Source: Bradyrhizobium sp. NAS96.2 (lineage in GTDB: Bacteria; Pseudomonadota; Alphaproteobacteria; Rhizobiales; Xanthobacteraceae). Taken from it: DNA of 64,000 bases. The translations under genes and the position numbers were made by a program. Below the pieces are notes generated by a model. That model had not been told where the DNA came from. It did no database searches and worked only from the letters and a program-made list of their open reading frames with translations. Within the stretch, counting starts at the first letter, position 1. Every line of letters starts with the position of its first letter. This document shows, piece by piece, positions 7,784 to 16,252 of this stretch. The DNA is taken from the NCBI RefSeq assembly GCF_001908235.1, contig NZ_LGHK01000037.1:1-64000 (forward strand). The letters run 5' to 3'.

Positions 7784-9061
7784 ATGACTGCCGAGACGCA
7801 ACACCGAATCCTTAGCGCCGTTGACGAGGGATTCGATGCGCAGCTTGCGACGACGCAGGCCTTTGTCGCGATCCCCTCGACCCGCGGCGCCGAGGGGCCG
7901 TGCCAGGACATGATCGGCGACCTGCTGCGCGAGCGCGGCTATGAGGTCGACGACTGGCACATCAATCTCGACGAGCTCCGGGATCTGCGCGGCTTCGGCC
8001 CGATCGAGCATGATTTTTCCAAGGCGCGCACGGTGGTGGGCACCTACCGCCCCGCGACCAATGCCGGCAAATCGCTGATCCTGCAGGGCCACTGCGATGT
8101 GGTGCCGATCGGTCCGCTGGAGATGTGGGAGACGCCGCCGTTCTCGCCTGTGATCAAGGACGGCAGGATGTATGGCCGCGGCGCCTGCGACATGAAGTCC
8201 GGCACTATCGCCGCGCTCTATGCGCTGGATGCGATCAAGAAGGCCGGCCTGAAGCCGACGGCGCGGATCCACTTCCAGTCCGTGATCGAGGAGGAGAGCA
8301 CCGGTGTCGGGGCGCTCTCGACCTTGCAGCGCGGCTATCGCGCCGATGCTTGCTTCATCCCGGAGCCGACCAACGGCAAGATGATCCGCTCGCAGGTCGG
8401 CGTGATCTGGTTCCGGCTGAAGGTGCGCGGTTTCCCGGTGCACGTGTTCGAGGCCGGCGCCGGCTCGAACGCGATCATGGCGGCGTATCATCTGGTGCAT
8501 GCGGTGGAGAAGCTCGAGGTCGCCTGGAACGAGCGCGCCAAGGCTGACCGCCACTTCAAGGACGTCAATCATCCGATCAATTTCAACCCGGGCATCATCA
8601 AGGGCGGCGACTGGGCCTCCAGCGTGCCGGCCTGGTGCGATGTCGACTGCCGCATCGCGGTGCTGCCGGGTTGGTCGATCGCCGAGTGCCAGAAGGAGAT
8701 CCTGGCCTGCGTTGCGGCCGCGGCGCGCGACCATCGTTTCCTCTCCAACAATCCGCCGCAGGTGGAATGGTCGGGCTTCCTGTCGGAAGGCTACGAACTG
8801 GTGAACTCCGAGGCCCCGGAAGCCGCGTTCGCCAAGGCACATCACGCAGTCTATGGCGGTGCGGTGGAAGACCGCGCCTTCACCGCGCTGACCGACACGC
8901 GCTTCTACGGCTTGAACTACGACATCCCAAGCCTCTGCTTCGGCGCCAGCGGCGCGGCGATGCATGGCTTCAACGAATATGTCGATCTGGACTCGCTGCG
9001 GCAGTCGACCAAGGCCATTGCGCTGTTCATCGCGGAATGGTGCGGGGTGGAGAAGGCGTAG
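7784..9061 (+). CDS. M20 family deacylase (ArgE/DapE-type)
   Basis: Zinc-dependent amidohydrolase of the ArgE/DapE/ACY1 family, 425 aa, cytoplasmic. The start ATG at 7784 follows GGAGCTGCCGC. Metal and catalytic motifs: LQGHCDVVPIG (His ligand, Asp), GRGACDMKSG (bridging Asp) and VIEEESTG (general base Glu plus ligand Glu). The dimerisation domain lies at about 190-310. The family removes N-acyl groups from amino acids or dipeptides. Annotation as acetylornithine deacetylase would over-specify; arg and dap genes are absent nearby. The kynurenine operon follows 160 bases downstream; a shared transcript is possible but not shown. Confidence 0.88.
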   Translation: MTAETQHRILSAVDEGFDAQLATTQAFVAIPSTRGAEGPCQDMIGDLLRERGYEVDDWHINLDELRDLRGFGPIEHDFSKARTVVGTYRPATNAGKSLILQGHCDVVPIGPLEMWETPPFSPVIKDGRMYGRGACDMKSGTIAALYALDAIKKAGLKPTARIHFQSVIEEESTGVGALSTLQRGYRADACFIPEPTNGKMIRSQVGVIWFRLKVRGFPVHVFEAGAGSNAIMAAYHLVHAVEKLEVAWNERAKADRHFKDVNHPINFNPGIIKGGDWASSVPAWCDVDCRIAVLPGWSIAECQKEILACVAAAARDHRFLSNNPPQVEWSGFLSEGYELVNSEAPEAAFAKAHHAVYGGAVEDRAFTALTDTRFYGLNYDIPSLCFGASGAAMHGFNEYVDLDSLRQSTKAIALFIAEWCGVEKA

Positions 9062-9222
9062 CCCTTTTGTGTCACGGGCTCGGCGCGCTATCGCTCCGCT
9101 TGCCGGGGAGGGCTCGGGCGAGGGGCAGTCAGATGCTTTAAGTTTAAAATAAAGGCTGGGCGAACAGCCCCGCCGGTGGCAAAATGGCGTCCGATCGACT
9201 GCGAATCTTCGGGGGAGCCACG

Positions 9223-10032
9223 ATGCGCGATTGGGATGATGCCTACGCCAATTCGGCCCACGTGCCGGGATCAGATGAGCTGCCGGCGCGGTGGGCGGAA
9301 CGGGCAGCGGCCTACCGCGCCAGACTTAAATCGTTCAAGTCGGATATCGCCTATGGATCGGGAGAGCGGCAGCGTCTCGACCTGATCCTGCCGGACGGCG
9401 ACAGCAAAGGTCTCGTCGTCTTCGTGCATGGCGGTTACTGGATGCGCTTCGATAAATCGTCATGGACCGACCTCGCCGAGGGCGCGCGAAGCCACGGCTG
9501 GACGGTGGCGCTGCCAAGCTACACGCTGACGCCGGCCGCGCGCATCTCAGACATCACGGCCGAGATCGCGGTCGCGATTGCCTCGGCTGCCTCCGAGGTT
9601 TCCGGGCCTATTCGATTGGCCGGCCATTCCGCAGGCGGCCATCTCGTTACGCGCGTGCTGTGCGACGATAGCCGTCTCGAACCTGAGGTCTACGACAGAA
9701 TCGTGGCGACACTGTCGATCAGCGGTCTGCACGACCTGCGACCGCTCCTGAAGACCGTGATGAACGAGACGCTCCGGATGAACATGGGCGAGGCAGCGCT
9801 CGAAAGCGCCGCCTTGCATCTGCCACGGGGCAAGTCGCCGCTCACCACCTGGGTCGGTGGCAGCGAGCGACCCGAGTTTATCCGTCAGGCAGAACTGATG
9901 GCCAACATCTGGACCGGATTCGACGTGCCCACGCACCTCGTCGTCGACCCCGGGCATAACCATTTTACTGTTGTCGATGGGCTGAAGGATCCATCCTCTG
10001 CCATCACGAGGCGCCTCCTGGGCCTTGCTTGA
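9223..10032 (+). CDS. Kynurenine formamidase-like alpha/beta hydrolase
   Basis: 269-aa alpha/beta hydrolase starting at ATG 9223 behind GGGGGAG. Motifs: oxyanion HGGYW, nucleophile elbow LAGHSAGGHL (Ser), and a late His in DPGHNHFTVV. It is directly followed by kynA and kynU, so its likely reaction is hydrolysis of N-formylkynurenine to kynurenine and formate. It belongs to the serine-hydrolase (AFMID/BNA7-like) type of formamidase, not the metal-dependent bacterial KynB type. The function is inferred from operon position plus the HGGYW motif typical of these formamidases. An in-frame ATG at 9184 lies upstream but has poorer ribosome-site context. Confidence 0.8.
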   Translation: MRDWDDAYANSAHVPGSDELPARWAERAAAYRARLKSFKSDIAYGSGERQRLDLILPDGDSKGLVVFVHGGYWMRFDKSSWTDLAEGARSHGWTVALPSYTLTPAARISDITAEIAVAIASAASEVSGPIRLAGHSAGGHLVTRVLCDDSRLEPEVYDRIVATLSISGLHDLRPLLKTVMNETLRMNMGEAALESAALHLPRGKSPLTTWVGGSERPEFIRQAELMANIWTGFDVPTHLVVDPGHNHFTVVDGLKDPSSAITRRLLGLA

Positions 10033-10059
10033 GGCGGGGATCGATCGAGAGGATGTGTC

Positions 10060-10899
10060 ATGAGCAGCAACGACTACGATCCCGCGGTCGAGGGCGCCGA
10101 GACCGATTTCGCCCGGAAAATGTCGTATAGCGACTATCTGCAACTCGATGCGCTGCTCGGCGCCCAGCACCCGATTTCGGACGCGCATGACGAGATGCTC
10201 TTCATCATCCAGCATCAAACCTCCGAACTGTGGATGCGGCTCGCCATCCACGAGCTCCGCGCCGCCCGTCATGCCATCGCCCGCGAAGAGGTGTCGCCGG
10301 CGATGAAGATGCTCGCGCGTGTCTCCCGCATCTTCGAGCAGTTGAACAACGCCTGGGACGTGCTGCGTACCATGACGCCCAGCGAATATACCCATTTCCG
10401 CTCGCGGCTCGGACAATCCTCGGGCCTCCAGTCGTATCAATACCGGCTGATCGAGTATCTGCTCGGCAATCGCAATGGCGCGATGTTGAAACCGCACGCG
10501 CATGATCCCGAGGTGACGGCCTTGCTCAAGACCGAGCTTGCGACGCCGAGCCTTTATGACGAGGTGCTCCGGCTTGCCGATCGCAAGGGGCTCACCATGC
10601 CCGCCACCGTCCTGTCACGCGACGTTCACGAGACCCATCACTTCGACGAGGGCGTGATGCAAGCCTGGCGCCGCGTCTACGAAGCTCCCGAAGCCAATTG
10701 GACGCTCTACGAGCTCGCCGAGAAGCTGGTCGACTTCGAGGATTATTTTCGCCGCTGGCGCTTCAATCACGTGACGACGGTGGAGCGCGTCATCGGCTTC
10801 AAGCGCGGCACCGGCGGTACCGGTGGGGTCAGCTATCTCAAGCGGATGCTCGAGGTCGAGCTGTTTCCCGAACTGTGGCGTGTCCGCACCGTTCTCTAG
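10060..10899 (+). CDS. kynA: Tryptophan 2,3-dioxygenase
   Basis: Heme dioxygenase opening the indole ring of L-tryptophan to N-formylkynurenine, first step of the kynurenine pathway. 279 aa, typical for bacterial TDO. Family motifs: [16 protein letters not shown] (with the active-site His), [17 protein letters not shown], and the C-terminal region with [16 protein letters not shown] and [15 protein letters not shown], the last contacting substrate. It lies 27 bases after the formamidase and 10 bases before kynU, clearly one operon. Likely substrate-induced, but no regulator is adjacent. Confidence 0.96.
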   Translation: MSSNDYDPAVEGAETDFARKMSYSDYLQLDALLGAQHPISDAHDEMLFIIQHQTSELWMRLAIHELRAARHAIAREEVSPAMKMLARVSRIFEQLNNAWDVLRTMTPSEYTHFRSRLGQSSGLQSYQYRLIEYLLGNRNGAMLKPHAHDPEVTALLKTELATPSLYDEVLRLADRKGLTMPATVLSRDVHETHHFDEGVMQAWRRVYEAPEANWTLYELAEKLVDFEDYFRRWRFNHVTTVERVIGFKRGTGGTGGVSYLKRMLEVELFPELWRVRTVL

Positions 10900-10909
10900 G
10901 CGAGGAGTC

Positions 10910-12124
10910 ATGATCGAAGCGAAATCGCAGCTGCGCGTCTACGACGACACCAAGGCGATGTTTCATCTGCCCGCGGATGTCATCTATCTTGACGGCAACT
11001 CGCTTGGTGCGCTGCCACTGGGCGTTGCCGAACGCGTTGCGCAGGTCATCACGGCCGAGTGGGGCGACGAGCTCATTCGCGCCTGGAACAGCGCCGGCTG
11101 GTATGTGCAGCCGCGCCGCGTGGGCGACCGCATCGCTCGCCTGATCGGCGCCGCGGCCGGCACGGTGATGATTGGCGACACGCTGTCGCTCAAAGTCTAT
11201 CAGGCGCTTGCGGCCGCGCTCGAGATGAACCGGGAGCGCAAGGTCGTTCTGTCCGATACCGGTAATTTCCCGACCGATCTCTATATGGCGGAAGGGCTGA
11301 TCGCCACGCTCGGGCGCGGCCATCAATTGCGGCTGGCGGCCCCGGAGGAGGTCGAGCCATCGCTGTCGGACGACATTGCGGTGCTCTATTTGACGGAGGT
11401 CGACTACCGCACCGGCCGTCGCCACGACATGCGGACCCTGACCGCGAAGGCGCATGCACTCGGCATCGTCACGGTTTGGGATCTCGCGCATTCGGCCGGC
11501 GCGCTGCCTGTCGATCTTGCCGGCGTCGGCGCCGATTTCGCCGCCGGCTGCACCTATAAATATCTCAACGCGGGTCCCGGCGCGCCGGCCTTCCTCTACG
11601 TCGCGCCGCGGCATGCCGATCAGGCGCGCGCCGCGTTATCGGGCTGGATGGGGCACGCCAAGCCGTTCGCCTTCGATCTCCGTTACCAACCTGCCGGTGG
11701 CGTCGAGCGCATGCGTGTCGGCACACCGCCGGTGCTGGCGATGGCCGCGCTGGAAGCATCGCTCGACATCTGGGATCGTGTCGATATGGGCGAAGTCCGC
11801 GCACGCTCACTCGCGCTCGGCGACTTGTTAATAGCTGAGATCGCGCGACGCTGTCCCTCGCTGATGCTGGTAACGCCACGGGCGCATGCGCAGCGCGGGT
11901 CGCAAGTGTCCTTCGCCTTCGCCGGCGGATATGCCGCCATGCAGGCGCTGATTGCCCGCGGCGTGATTGGTGACTTCCGGGCGCCTGATATCATGCGGTT
12001 CGGGATCACGCCGCTCTATATCGGCGAAGCCGAGGTGCTGAGGGCCGCCGAGATCATTGAGGAGGTGATCAATGGCGAGGTGTGGCGCCGGCCAGAATAT
12101 CAGGTCGTGAATGCGGTGACGTGA
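10910..12124 (+). CDS. kynU: Kynureninase
   Basis: PLP enzyme cleaving kynurenine to anthranilate and alanine. The start ATG at 10910 follows GAGGAG; 404 aa. Motifs: YLDGNSLGALP near the N-terminus, the PLP-binding Lys in CTYKYLNAGPGAPAF, and WMGHAKPFAF. It completes the three-step tryptophan-to-anthranilate operon with the two upstream genes. No anthranilate dioxygenase or 3-hydroxyanthranilate genes follow, so the fate of anthranilate (aromatic catabolism, reuse or quinolone signals) is open. Confidence 0.95.
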   Translation: MIEAKSQLRVYDDTKAMFHLPADVIYLDGNSLGALPLGVAERVAQVITAEWGDELIRAWNSAGWYVQPRRVGDRIARLIGAAAGTVMIGDTLSLKVYQALAAALEMNRERKVVLSDTGNFPTDLYMAEGLIATLGRGHQLRLAAPEEVEPSLSDDIAVLYLTEVDYRTGRRHDMRTLTAKAHALGIVTVWDLAHSAGALPVDLAGVGADFAAGCTYKYLNAGPGAPAFLYVAPRHADQARAALSGWMGHAKPFAFDLRYQPAGGVERMRVGTPPVLAMAALEASLDIWDRVDMGEVRARSLALGDLLIAEIARRCPSLMLVTPRAHAQRGSQVSFAFAGGYAAMQALIARGVIGDFRAPDIMRFGITPLYIGEAEVLRAAEIIEEVINGEVWRRPEYQVVNAVT

Positions 12125-12169
12125 GCAACGGGCGTTATCCCGAAGCCTCATAATGACTGCGGCGAGCAA

Positions 12170-12958
12170 TCATAGGTGCCGCGCCCACAACGCATTGACG
12201 ATCGCATCGAGCCCATCGGTCAGCGCGGCGGGGCCGGGCTGCAAGATGATCGGCGACTTGATCTCGACGATGCGATCGTTGCGGACAGCCGGAATGTCGC
12301 TCCAGCCGTCGCGGGCCCTGATGCGGTCGGTCACGACCTTCTTGCCGCACCAGGATGCCAGGATCACGTCGGGCATCGCTTCGCGCACGGCATCAGGCGT
12401 GACGATGCGATCCCTGGCGGCCTTGTGCGCGCGCAGATGCGGCAGCGCGTCCTCGCCGCCGGCGATCTCGATCAATTCGGACACCCAGCCGATGCCGCTG
12501 ATCAGTGGATCGTCCCATTCCTCGAAATAGACTTTTGGCCGCGGCGCCGGACGCGGCGTTGCGGCGATCGCGGCCAGCCGTTGTTCGAGGCCTTGCGCGA
12601 GCCGTTCAGCGCGATCGGCAGCGCCGACTATCGCACCGAGGCTGCGGATCATCGCAAGGATGCCGGCGACATCGCGCTGATTGAAGACATGGACGGCGAC
12701 ACCGGCGCGGACGAGATCGGCGACGATGTCGGCCTGCAGATCGGAGAAGGCGAGCACCAGATCGGGATCGAGCGCCAGGATCTTTGGAATGTCGGCGGAG
12801 ATGAATGCCGACACCCGCGGCTTCTCGCGGCGGACCTGCGGCGGCCGCACGGCATAGCCGGAGACGCCGACGATGCGGTCCTGCTCGCCGAGCAGATAGA
12901 GCGTCTCGACCGTCTCCTCGGTCAGGCAGACGATCCGGCGGGGAGGGAAGTCACGCAT
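12170..12958 (-). CDS. BtuF-like cobalamin-binding protein without signal peptide
   Basis: 262-aa protein of the periplasmic-binding fold (PF01497-type, BtuF/FecB). The start at 12958 (MRDFPPRRIVCLTEETVETL) matches the first strand of the fold; the in-frame upstream extension to 13033 has no signal features. Motifs: LYLLGEQDRIVGVSGYA, FISADIPKILALDPDLVLAF and SWCGKKVVTDRI. No Sec signal and no lipobox are seen, so the protein should be cytoplasmic, unlike true transport binding proteins. No ABC permease or ATPase is adjacent. It converges with kynU. The ligand (corrinoid or other) is unproven. Confidence 0.8.
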   Translation of the reverse strand: MRDFPPRRIVCLTEETVETLYLLGEQDRIVGVSGYAVRPPQVRREKPRVSAFISADIPKILALDPDLVLAFSDLQADIVADLVRAGVAVHVFNQRDVAGILAMIRSLGAIVGAADRAERLAQGLEQRLAAIAATPRPAPRPKVYFEEWDDPLISGIGWVSELIEIAGGEDALPHLRAHKAARDRIVTPDAVREAMPDVILASWCGKKVVTDRIRARDGWSDIPAVRNDRIVEIKSPIILQPGPAALTDGLDAIVNALWARHL

Positions 12959-13106
12959 CGCAGACGGTATGCAGACTCGCCAAGGATTGTCACGGCGCCA
13001 TGACGTCATCCGCTTGATTACCTCGGAGGTCATTGCCCGGCCCGGTCAGGCAATCCATCATGCCGGCACCAACCTCAAAGAAGCCCGCGCAAGCCAGGGA
13101 GTGCCC

Positions 13107-13505
13107 ATGACGCCGCTCGAAAAGATCCAGTCGATGAAGATGCCGTTTGCGGAACTGAAGGGCGTCACCTTCACCGAGGCCGGCCAGGATCGCGTGGTCG
13201 CGAAGATGGTGGTTCGGCCGGACCTTTGTACCCTGCGGAACACGATCCACGGCGGCGCGGTGATGGCCCTTGCGGACTCGGTCGGTGCCGCCGCGACCGT
13301 GATCAACCTGCCTGAGGACGCCAAGGGCACCACGACGCTGGAGAGCAAGACCAACTTCATCGGCGGTGCCAAGGAAGGGAGCACCGTGATCGCCACGGCG
13401 ACGCCGGTTCACCGGGGCCGGCGCACCCAGGTCTGGCAGACCCGGCTGGAAACCGAGGACGGGAAACTGGTTGCCGTCGTCACCCAAACCCAGCTGGTAT
13501 TATAA
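13107..13505 (+). CDS. PaaI-type hotdog thioesterase
   Basis: 132-aa acyl-CoA thioesterase-like protein with a single hotdog domain. The signature NTIHGGAVMALADSVGAAA gives the HGG motif and active-site Asp region; TLESKTNFIGGAKEG is the typical substrate strand. The start ATG at 13107 follows AGGGAG. Such proteins release CoA from aromatic or short acyl-CoAs. It stands alone, divergent from the BtuF-like gene. It is followed by a perfect inverted repeat that could end transcription. Confidence 0.85.
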   Translation: MTPLEKIQSMKMPFAELKGVTFTEAGQDRVVAKMVVRPDLCTLRNTIHGGAVMALADSVGAAATVINLPEDAKGTTTLESKTNFIGGAKEGSTVIATATPVHRGRRTQVWQTRLETEDGKLVAVVTQTQLVL

Positions 13506-13512
13506 TGGGGTG

Positions 13513-13538
13513 ATGATGTGATTTTCCGATCACATCAT
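13513..13538. promoter_or_regulatory. Perfect 10-bp inverted repeat after the thioesterase
   Basis: ATGATGTGAT-TTTCCG-ATCACATCAT, directly after the thioesterase stop and 108 bases before the GNAT gene. It is AT-rich and followed by TGTTTACTT, so it may act as a weak terminator or as an operator for the downstream gene. The sequence alone does not decide. Confidence 0.6.
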
Positions 13539-13645
13539 TGTTTACTTAAATGAATCTGAGTACTTGAATTATATGGTGCGGCGCACAATATAGGGTCGGT
13601 TAGGGAGTCGACGCCTCCTCGAGGGCTACCAAGAGGAGTTATGAA

Positions 13646-14284
13646 ATGAACAACGATTCCATCAGTTCGACATCTGCCCGGGGCACCGTGCGGACGTTGA
13701 GCCAGCAGGAGGAGCTTCCCCTGCTGCGCGATCATCTGTTGAGACTGGATCGAACCAGCCGTCATGATCGTTTTCATGGCTTCATCGACGACAGCTTCAT
13801 CCGCCGCTATGCCGAGCGCTGCGCCAACGACGGCACGGTCATCATCGCCTATTTCGAGGATGGCGTGGTCCGCGGCGCCGCCGAGCTGCATCCGCCGGAA
13901 CAGTCGCCGGATGCGCAGCCCGAGATCGCCTTCAGCGTCGAGCGGTCGGCGCGGCGCAAGGGCGTTGGCAGCACGTTGTTCCGCAAGCTGATCGCCGAGG
14001 CGCATGCCAAGGGCTACGGCAGCCTGCGCATCACCACCGGCGCGCAGAACGACGCGATGCGTGCGCTCGCCACCAAGTTCGGTGCGCAGCTGACCTTCCG
14101 TCATGGTGAGTCCACCGGCAGCATCGACCTGACCGAGCAGCACCAGGCCGAACAGGTGCCGGCCGCGGCTTCGCCGCCGATCGCTCCGGTGACGCCGATC
14201 GCGGCCGCGCGCGCGATCGTCGACATGAACCGCGCCTATTGGCGAATGGTGATGCAGATGTCCGGCTGGGGCCGGGCAGCCTGA
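13646..14284 (+). CDS. GNAT family N-acetyltransferase
   Basis: 212-aa protein behind a strong SD (GAGGAG). The acetyl-CoA binding loop is seen in FSVERSARRKGVGSTLFRKL (R-x-x-G-V/I-G), with the following helix and ITTGAQNDAMRALATKFGA. The N-terminal arm (residues 1-30) and a C-terminal extension of about 50 residues (PAAASPPIAPVTPIAAARA onwards) lie outside the GNAT fold. Substrate unknown. It is followed at 24 bases by a strong intrinsic terminator, so it is transcribed alone. Confidence 0.85.
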   Translation: MNNDSISSTSARGTVRTLSQQEELPLLRDHLLRLDRTSRHDRFHGFIDDSFIRRYAERCANDGTVIIAYFEDGVVRGAAELHPPEQSPDAQPEIAFSVERSARRKGVGSTLFRKLIAEAHAKGYGSLRITTGAQNDAMRALATKFGAQLTFRHGESTGSIDLTEQHQAEQVPAAASPPIAPVTPIAAARAIVDMNRAYWRMVMQMSGWGRAA

Positions 14285-14307
14285 GCTCAAGAACTCACCT
14301 CAAAGAC

Positions 14308-14342
14308 AAAAAGGGCAATCCGCTCAGCGGATTGCCCTTTTT
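14308..14342 (+). terminator. Strong intrinsic terminator after the GNAT gene
   Basis: AAAAAGGGCAATCCGC (14308-14323), loop TCA, then GCGGATTGCCCTTTTT (14327-14342): a perfect 16-bp stem with A and T tracts, usable in both directions. It would also stop the convergent gene ending at 14367. Confidence 0.92.
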
Positions 14343-14366
14343 CTTTAAGTAGCTGGATGTCGTTGT

Positions 14367-14675
14367 TCAGGTGCCGGTGCGCTTGTCGGTGGCGAAGCGG
14401 CGAACCACGCGGCGCTCGACCACGACGGAACGCTGCGCCCCCTGTTCGCCGGCGATCACGCGCGTTGCCGTACCGGTGCGGGCGCTGACGCGCGCGGTCT
14501 TCTTCACCTCGGCCAGCACCTCGTCATAGGGCAGGCCCATCAAGGACGATGCGATCTCGGCCTGAGCCTCCACGTCATCGGTGATGCCAATGGCTGCGAA
14601 GATAGCCTCCTCCAGCGTCGGCGGATCATGCCGCACGCGCCTTGTGCCATACTTGGTGTTCCAGTCTCCGCTCAT
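14367..14675 (-). CDS. Conserved-looking hypothetical protein (102 aa)
   Basis: The start at 14675 (MSGDWNTKYGTRRVRHDPPT) follows GAGGCGG. The product continues LEEAIFAAIGITDDVEAQAE and ends in a strongly basic tail (VVVERRVVRRFATDKRTGT). The helical middle (ASSLMGLPYDEVLAEVKKT) and basic tail suggest nucleic-acid or ribosome contact, but no family is recognised. It shares the bidirectional terminator with the GNAT gene. Confidence 0.65.
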   Translation of the reverse strand: MSGDWNTKYGTRRVRHDPPTLEEAIFAAIGITDDVEAQAEIASSLMGLPYDEVLAEVKKTARVSARTGTATRVIAGEQGAQRSVVVERRVVRRFATDKRTGT

Positions 14676-14764
14676 CGCCGCCTCATCTTTGAATCGCGGG
14701 AGATACGTAAGGTCCCCAATGTTGCATTGCAATATGAATATGAGATGGCAATCCAGCCATGCAG

Positions 14765-15064
14765 CTAGAGTCTCTCAATCTTGTGAGCGTCGTAAAGTTC
14801 GATGGTGGTCGCGGCGGCCGCCAGAGATTGCAGGGAGCGGACGAAGTCGTGCGACGCGGGGACCGCGAAATGCGCCGCCAGCGCGGCGCGGTCGGCCCAT
14901 TGCTCGAAAAACACCAGCTTGAGCGGATTCTCGCAGTCGACATGAACCGCATGCGAGATGCAGCCGGGCTCGGTGCGCGAGCGATGGACATGCTCGAGGC
15001 TCAATCGCCGCACCTCGTCGAAAGAGTCGGGACGGGCGGTGACGCTGCCGGTGACGACGATCAT
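14765..15064 (-). CDS. ABM-domain protein, putative quinol monooxygenase
   Basis: 99-aa dimeric ferredoxin-like fold of the antibiotic biosynthesis monooxygenase family. Motifs: MIVVTGSVTARPDSFDEVRR, SRTEPGCISHAVHVD, LVFFEQWADRAALAAHF. Proteins of this size act as cofactor-free quinol or heme-related oxygenases, but substrate cannot be predicted. It lies 20 bases downstream of the DUF2161 gene and is probably cotranscribed. Confidence 0.82.
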   Translation of the reverse strand: MIVVTGSVTARPDSFDEVRRLSLEHVHRSRTEPGCISHAVHVDCENPLKLVFFEQWADRAALAAHFAVPASHDFVRSLQSLAAAATTIELYDAHKIERL

Positions 15065-15084
15065 GATCTCCCCCAGTTGGTTAG

Positions 15085-15768
15085 TTACGGGGCAGCTTCT
15101 GGCCCTGACACACCATTCGGCTGCTGGGGCCAGCGCTTCAGCGCGGCACGACCGGCATCGGTCAGTACATAGATGCCGCGCTCGGCGCGATCGAACCAGC
15201 CGTAGACATTATGCTGCAGGATCTTGCCGGCGTCGGGGCATTCGGCCCGCAGGTCCTTGACGCGCCGGGGCCCATCCGAGAGCGCACACGCGCAGGCCAG
15301 CGCCTGCTGCCGGTAGGCCGTCATGATCGGCGCGCGCGTCGATCCGCCCATGGCGGGATCGCCCTTGCGCTTCTGATGCTCCGTGATCAGGCGCGAGCGC
15401 TTCTTCGGATTGCGGCGCGGTGCCGCGGTCGGCGGCGGCACCAGCACCTCGACGTCGCCGCGGTCGGTGACACCGAGCATGCCGAAGCCGAGCCGCCGGC
15501 ACAGATTGCGATAGCGCGCGTCGCTCTCGCGGCCCTTGCCGCGGGCCGAGACCTTGGCCGCGATCCACACGTCGTCGGCGGCGCCGGCGCGGTCGACCGC
15601 CTGCAGGATCAGTTCGAGATTGAAGGCGAGCTTGAGCTCGCCGATCACGACGACCGGCGGATCATCGCTGCTCAGCGCCACCAGGTCGCAGCCGCCGATC
15701 TCGCCCTTCACCGTGAAGCCGAGCTTTTCGAGGAAGCGTTTGACGGGCAGATAAAGCGCGGTTTCCAA
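15085..15768 (-). CDS. DUF2161 family protein, PDDEXK nuclease-like
   Basis: 227-aa protein of the DUF2161 family, related to restriction-endonuclease-like (PDDEXK) folds. The start is placed at the TTG codon at 15768 because the family begins ETALYLPVKRFLEKLGF right after Met and GGAG lies eight bases upstream. The nuclease-like core is GGCDLVALSS (Asp), VVVIGELKLAF (E-x-K) and LQAVDRAGAADDVWIA. The C-terminal part carries a winged-helix-like segment (VKDLRAECPDAGKILQHNVY, GWFDRAERGIYVLTDAGRAA). Nuclease activity is inferred from fold only. Confidence 0.82.
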   Translation of the reverse strand: METALYLPVKRFLEKLGFTVKGEIGGCDLVALSSDDPPVVVIGELKLAFNLELILQAVDRAGAADDVWIAAKVSARGKGRESDARYRNLCRRLGFGMLGVTDRGDVEVLVPPPTAAPRRNPKKRSRLITEHQKRKGDPAMGGSTRAPIMTAYRQQALACACALSDGPRRVKDLRAECPDAGKILQHNVYGWFDRAERGIYVLTDAGRAALKRWPQQPNGVSGPEAAP

Positions 15769-15907
15769 CGGGCAGGCTCCGGCGGCATCCGGCCGCGACT
15801 CGGTGCGCCAGCATAGCGCGGAATTGCCCCCATCGAGGCGGATCGAATTTGCCCAATGCGGGGCCAAGCGGTTATGTTGGGCCGGGGACAACGGCGCGAC
15901 CATTTGC

Positions 15908-16252
15908 ATGATCCGGAACGGGCTCTATCACATCACCGTCGAATTTCTCGACGGCGTCTCTGGCGGCAACCAGGGCGTCATGGTGCTGCGCGACGGCCAG
16001 ATGCGCGGCGGCGACTCGTTCTTCTACGCCTATGGCAGCTACACCGCGGTTGATGGCAAGTGGAAGGGCGAGGTGACCAACGAGGAGCATTCGCCGACCT
16101 ATGGCGAACGTCCGGTCTGGGAACGCAAGGTGGTGACCATCGGCTTCACCGGCACCTATACCGACGAGACCGCCGAGGGCAACGGCATGGCACTCGCCGG
16201 CAAGCAAAGCATCCGCTTCCGGTCGAAGCTGCGGCTCCTGGTTGCAGACTAA
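15908..16252 (+). CDS. GrlR-like single-domain protein
   Basis: 114-aa protein with one module resembling GrlR, the beta-barrel regulator of type III secretion in enteropathogens. Matching pattern: IRNGLYHITVEF, GVMVLRDGQMRGGDSFFYAY, GSYTAVDGKWKGEV, ending LAGKQSIRFRSKLRLL. The module is clearly related to those in the proteins at 21324-22028 and 32939-33643. The ATG at 15908 is close to the DUF2161 start on the other strand (140 bases apart). Its stop codon TAA overlaps the stop of the convergent SDR gene (shared CTAA). No secretion genes are nearby, so its partner is unknown. Confidence 0.75.
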   Translation: MIRNGLYHITVEFLDGVSGGNQGVMVLRDGQMRGGDSFFYAYGSYTAVDGKWKGEVTNEEHSPTYGERPVWERKVVTIGFTGTYTDETAEGNGMALAGKQSIRFRSKLRLLVAD

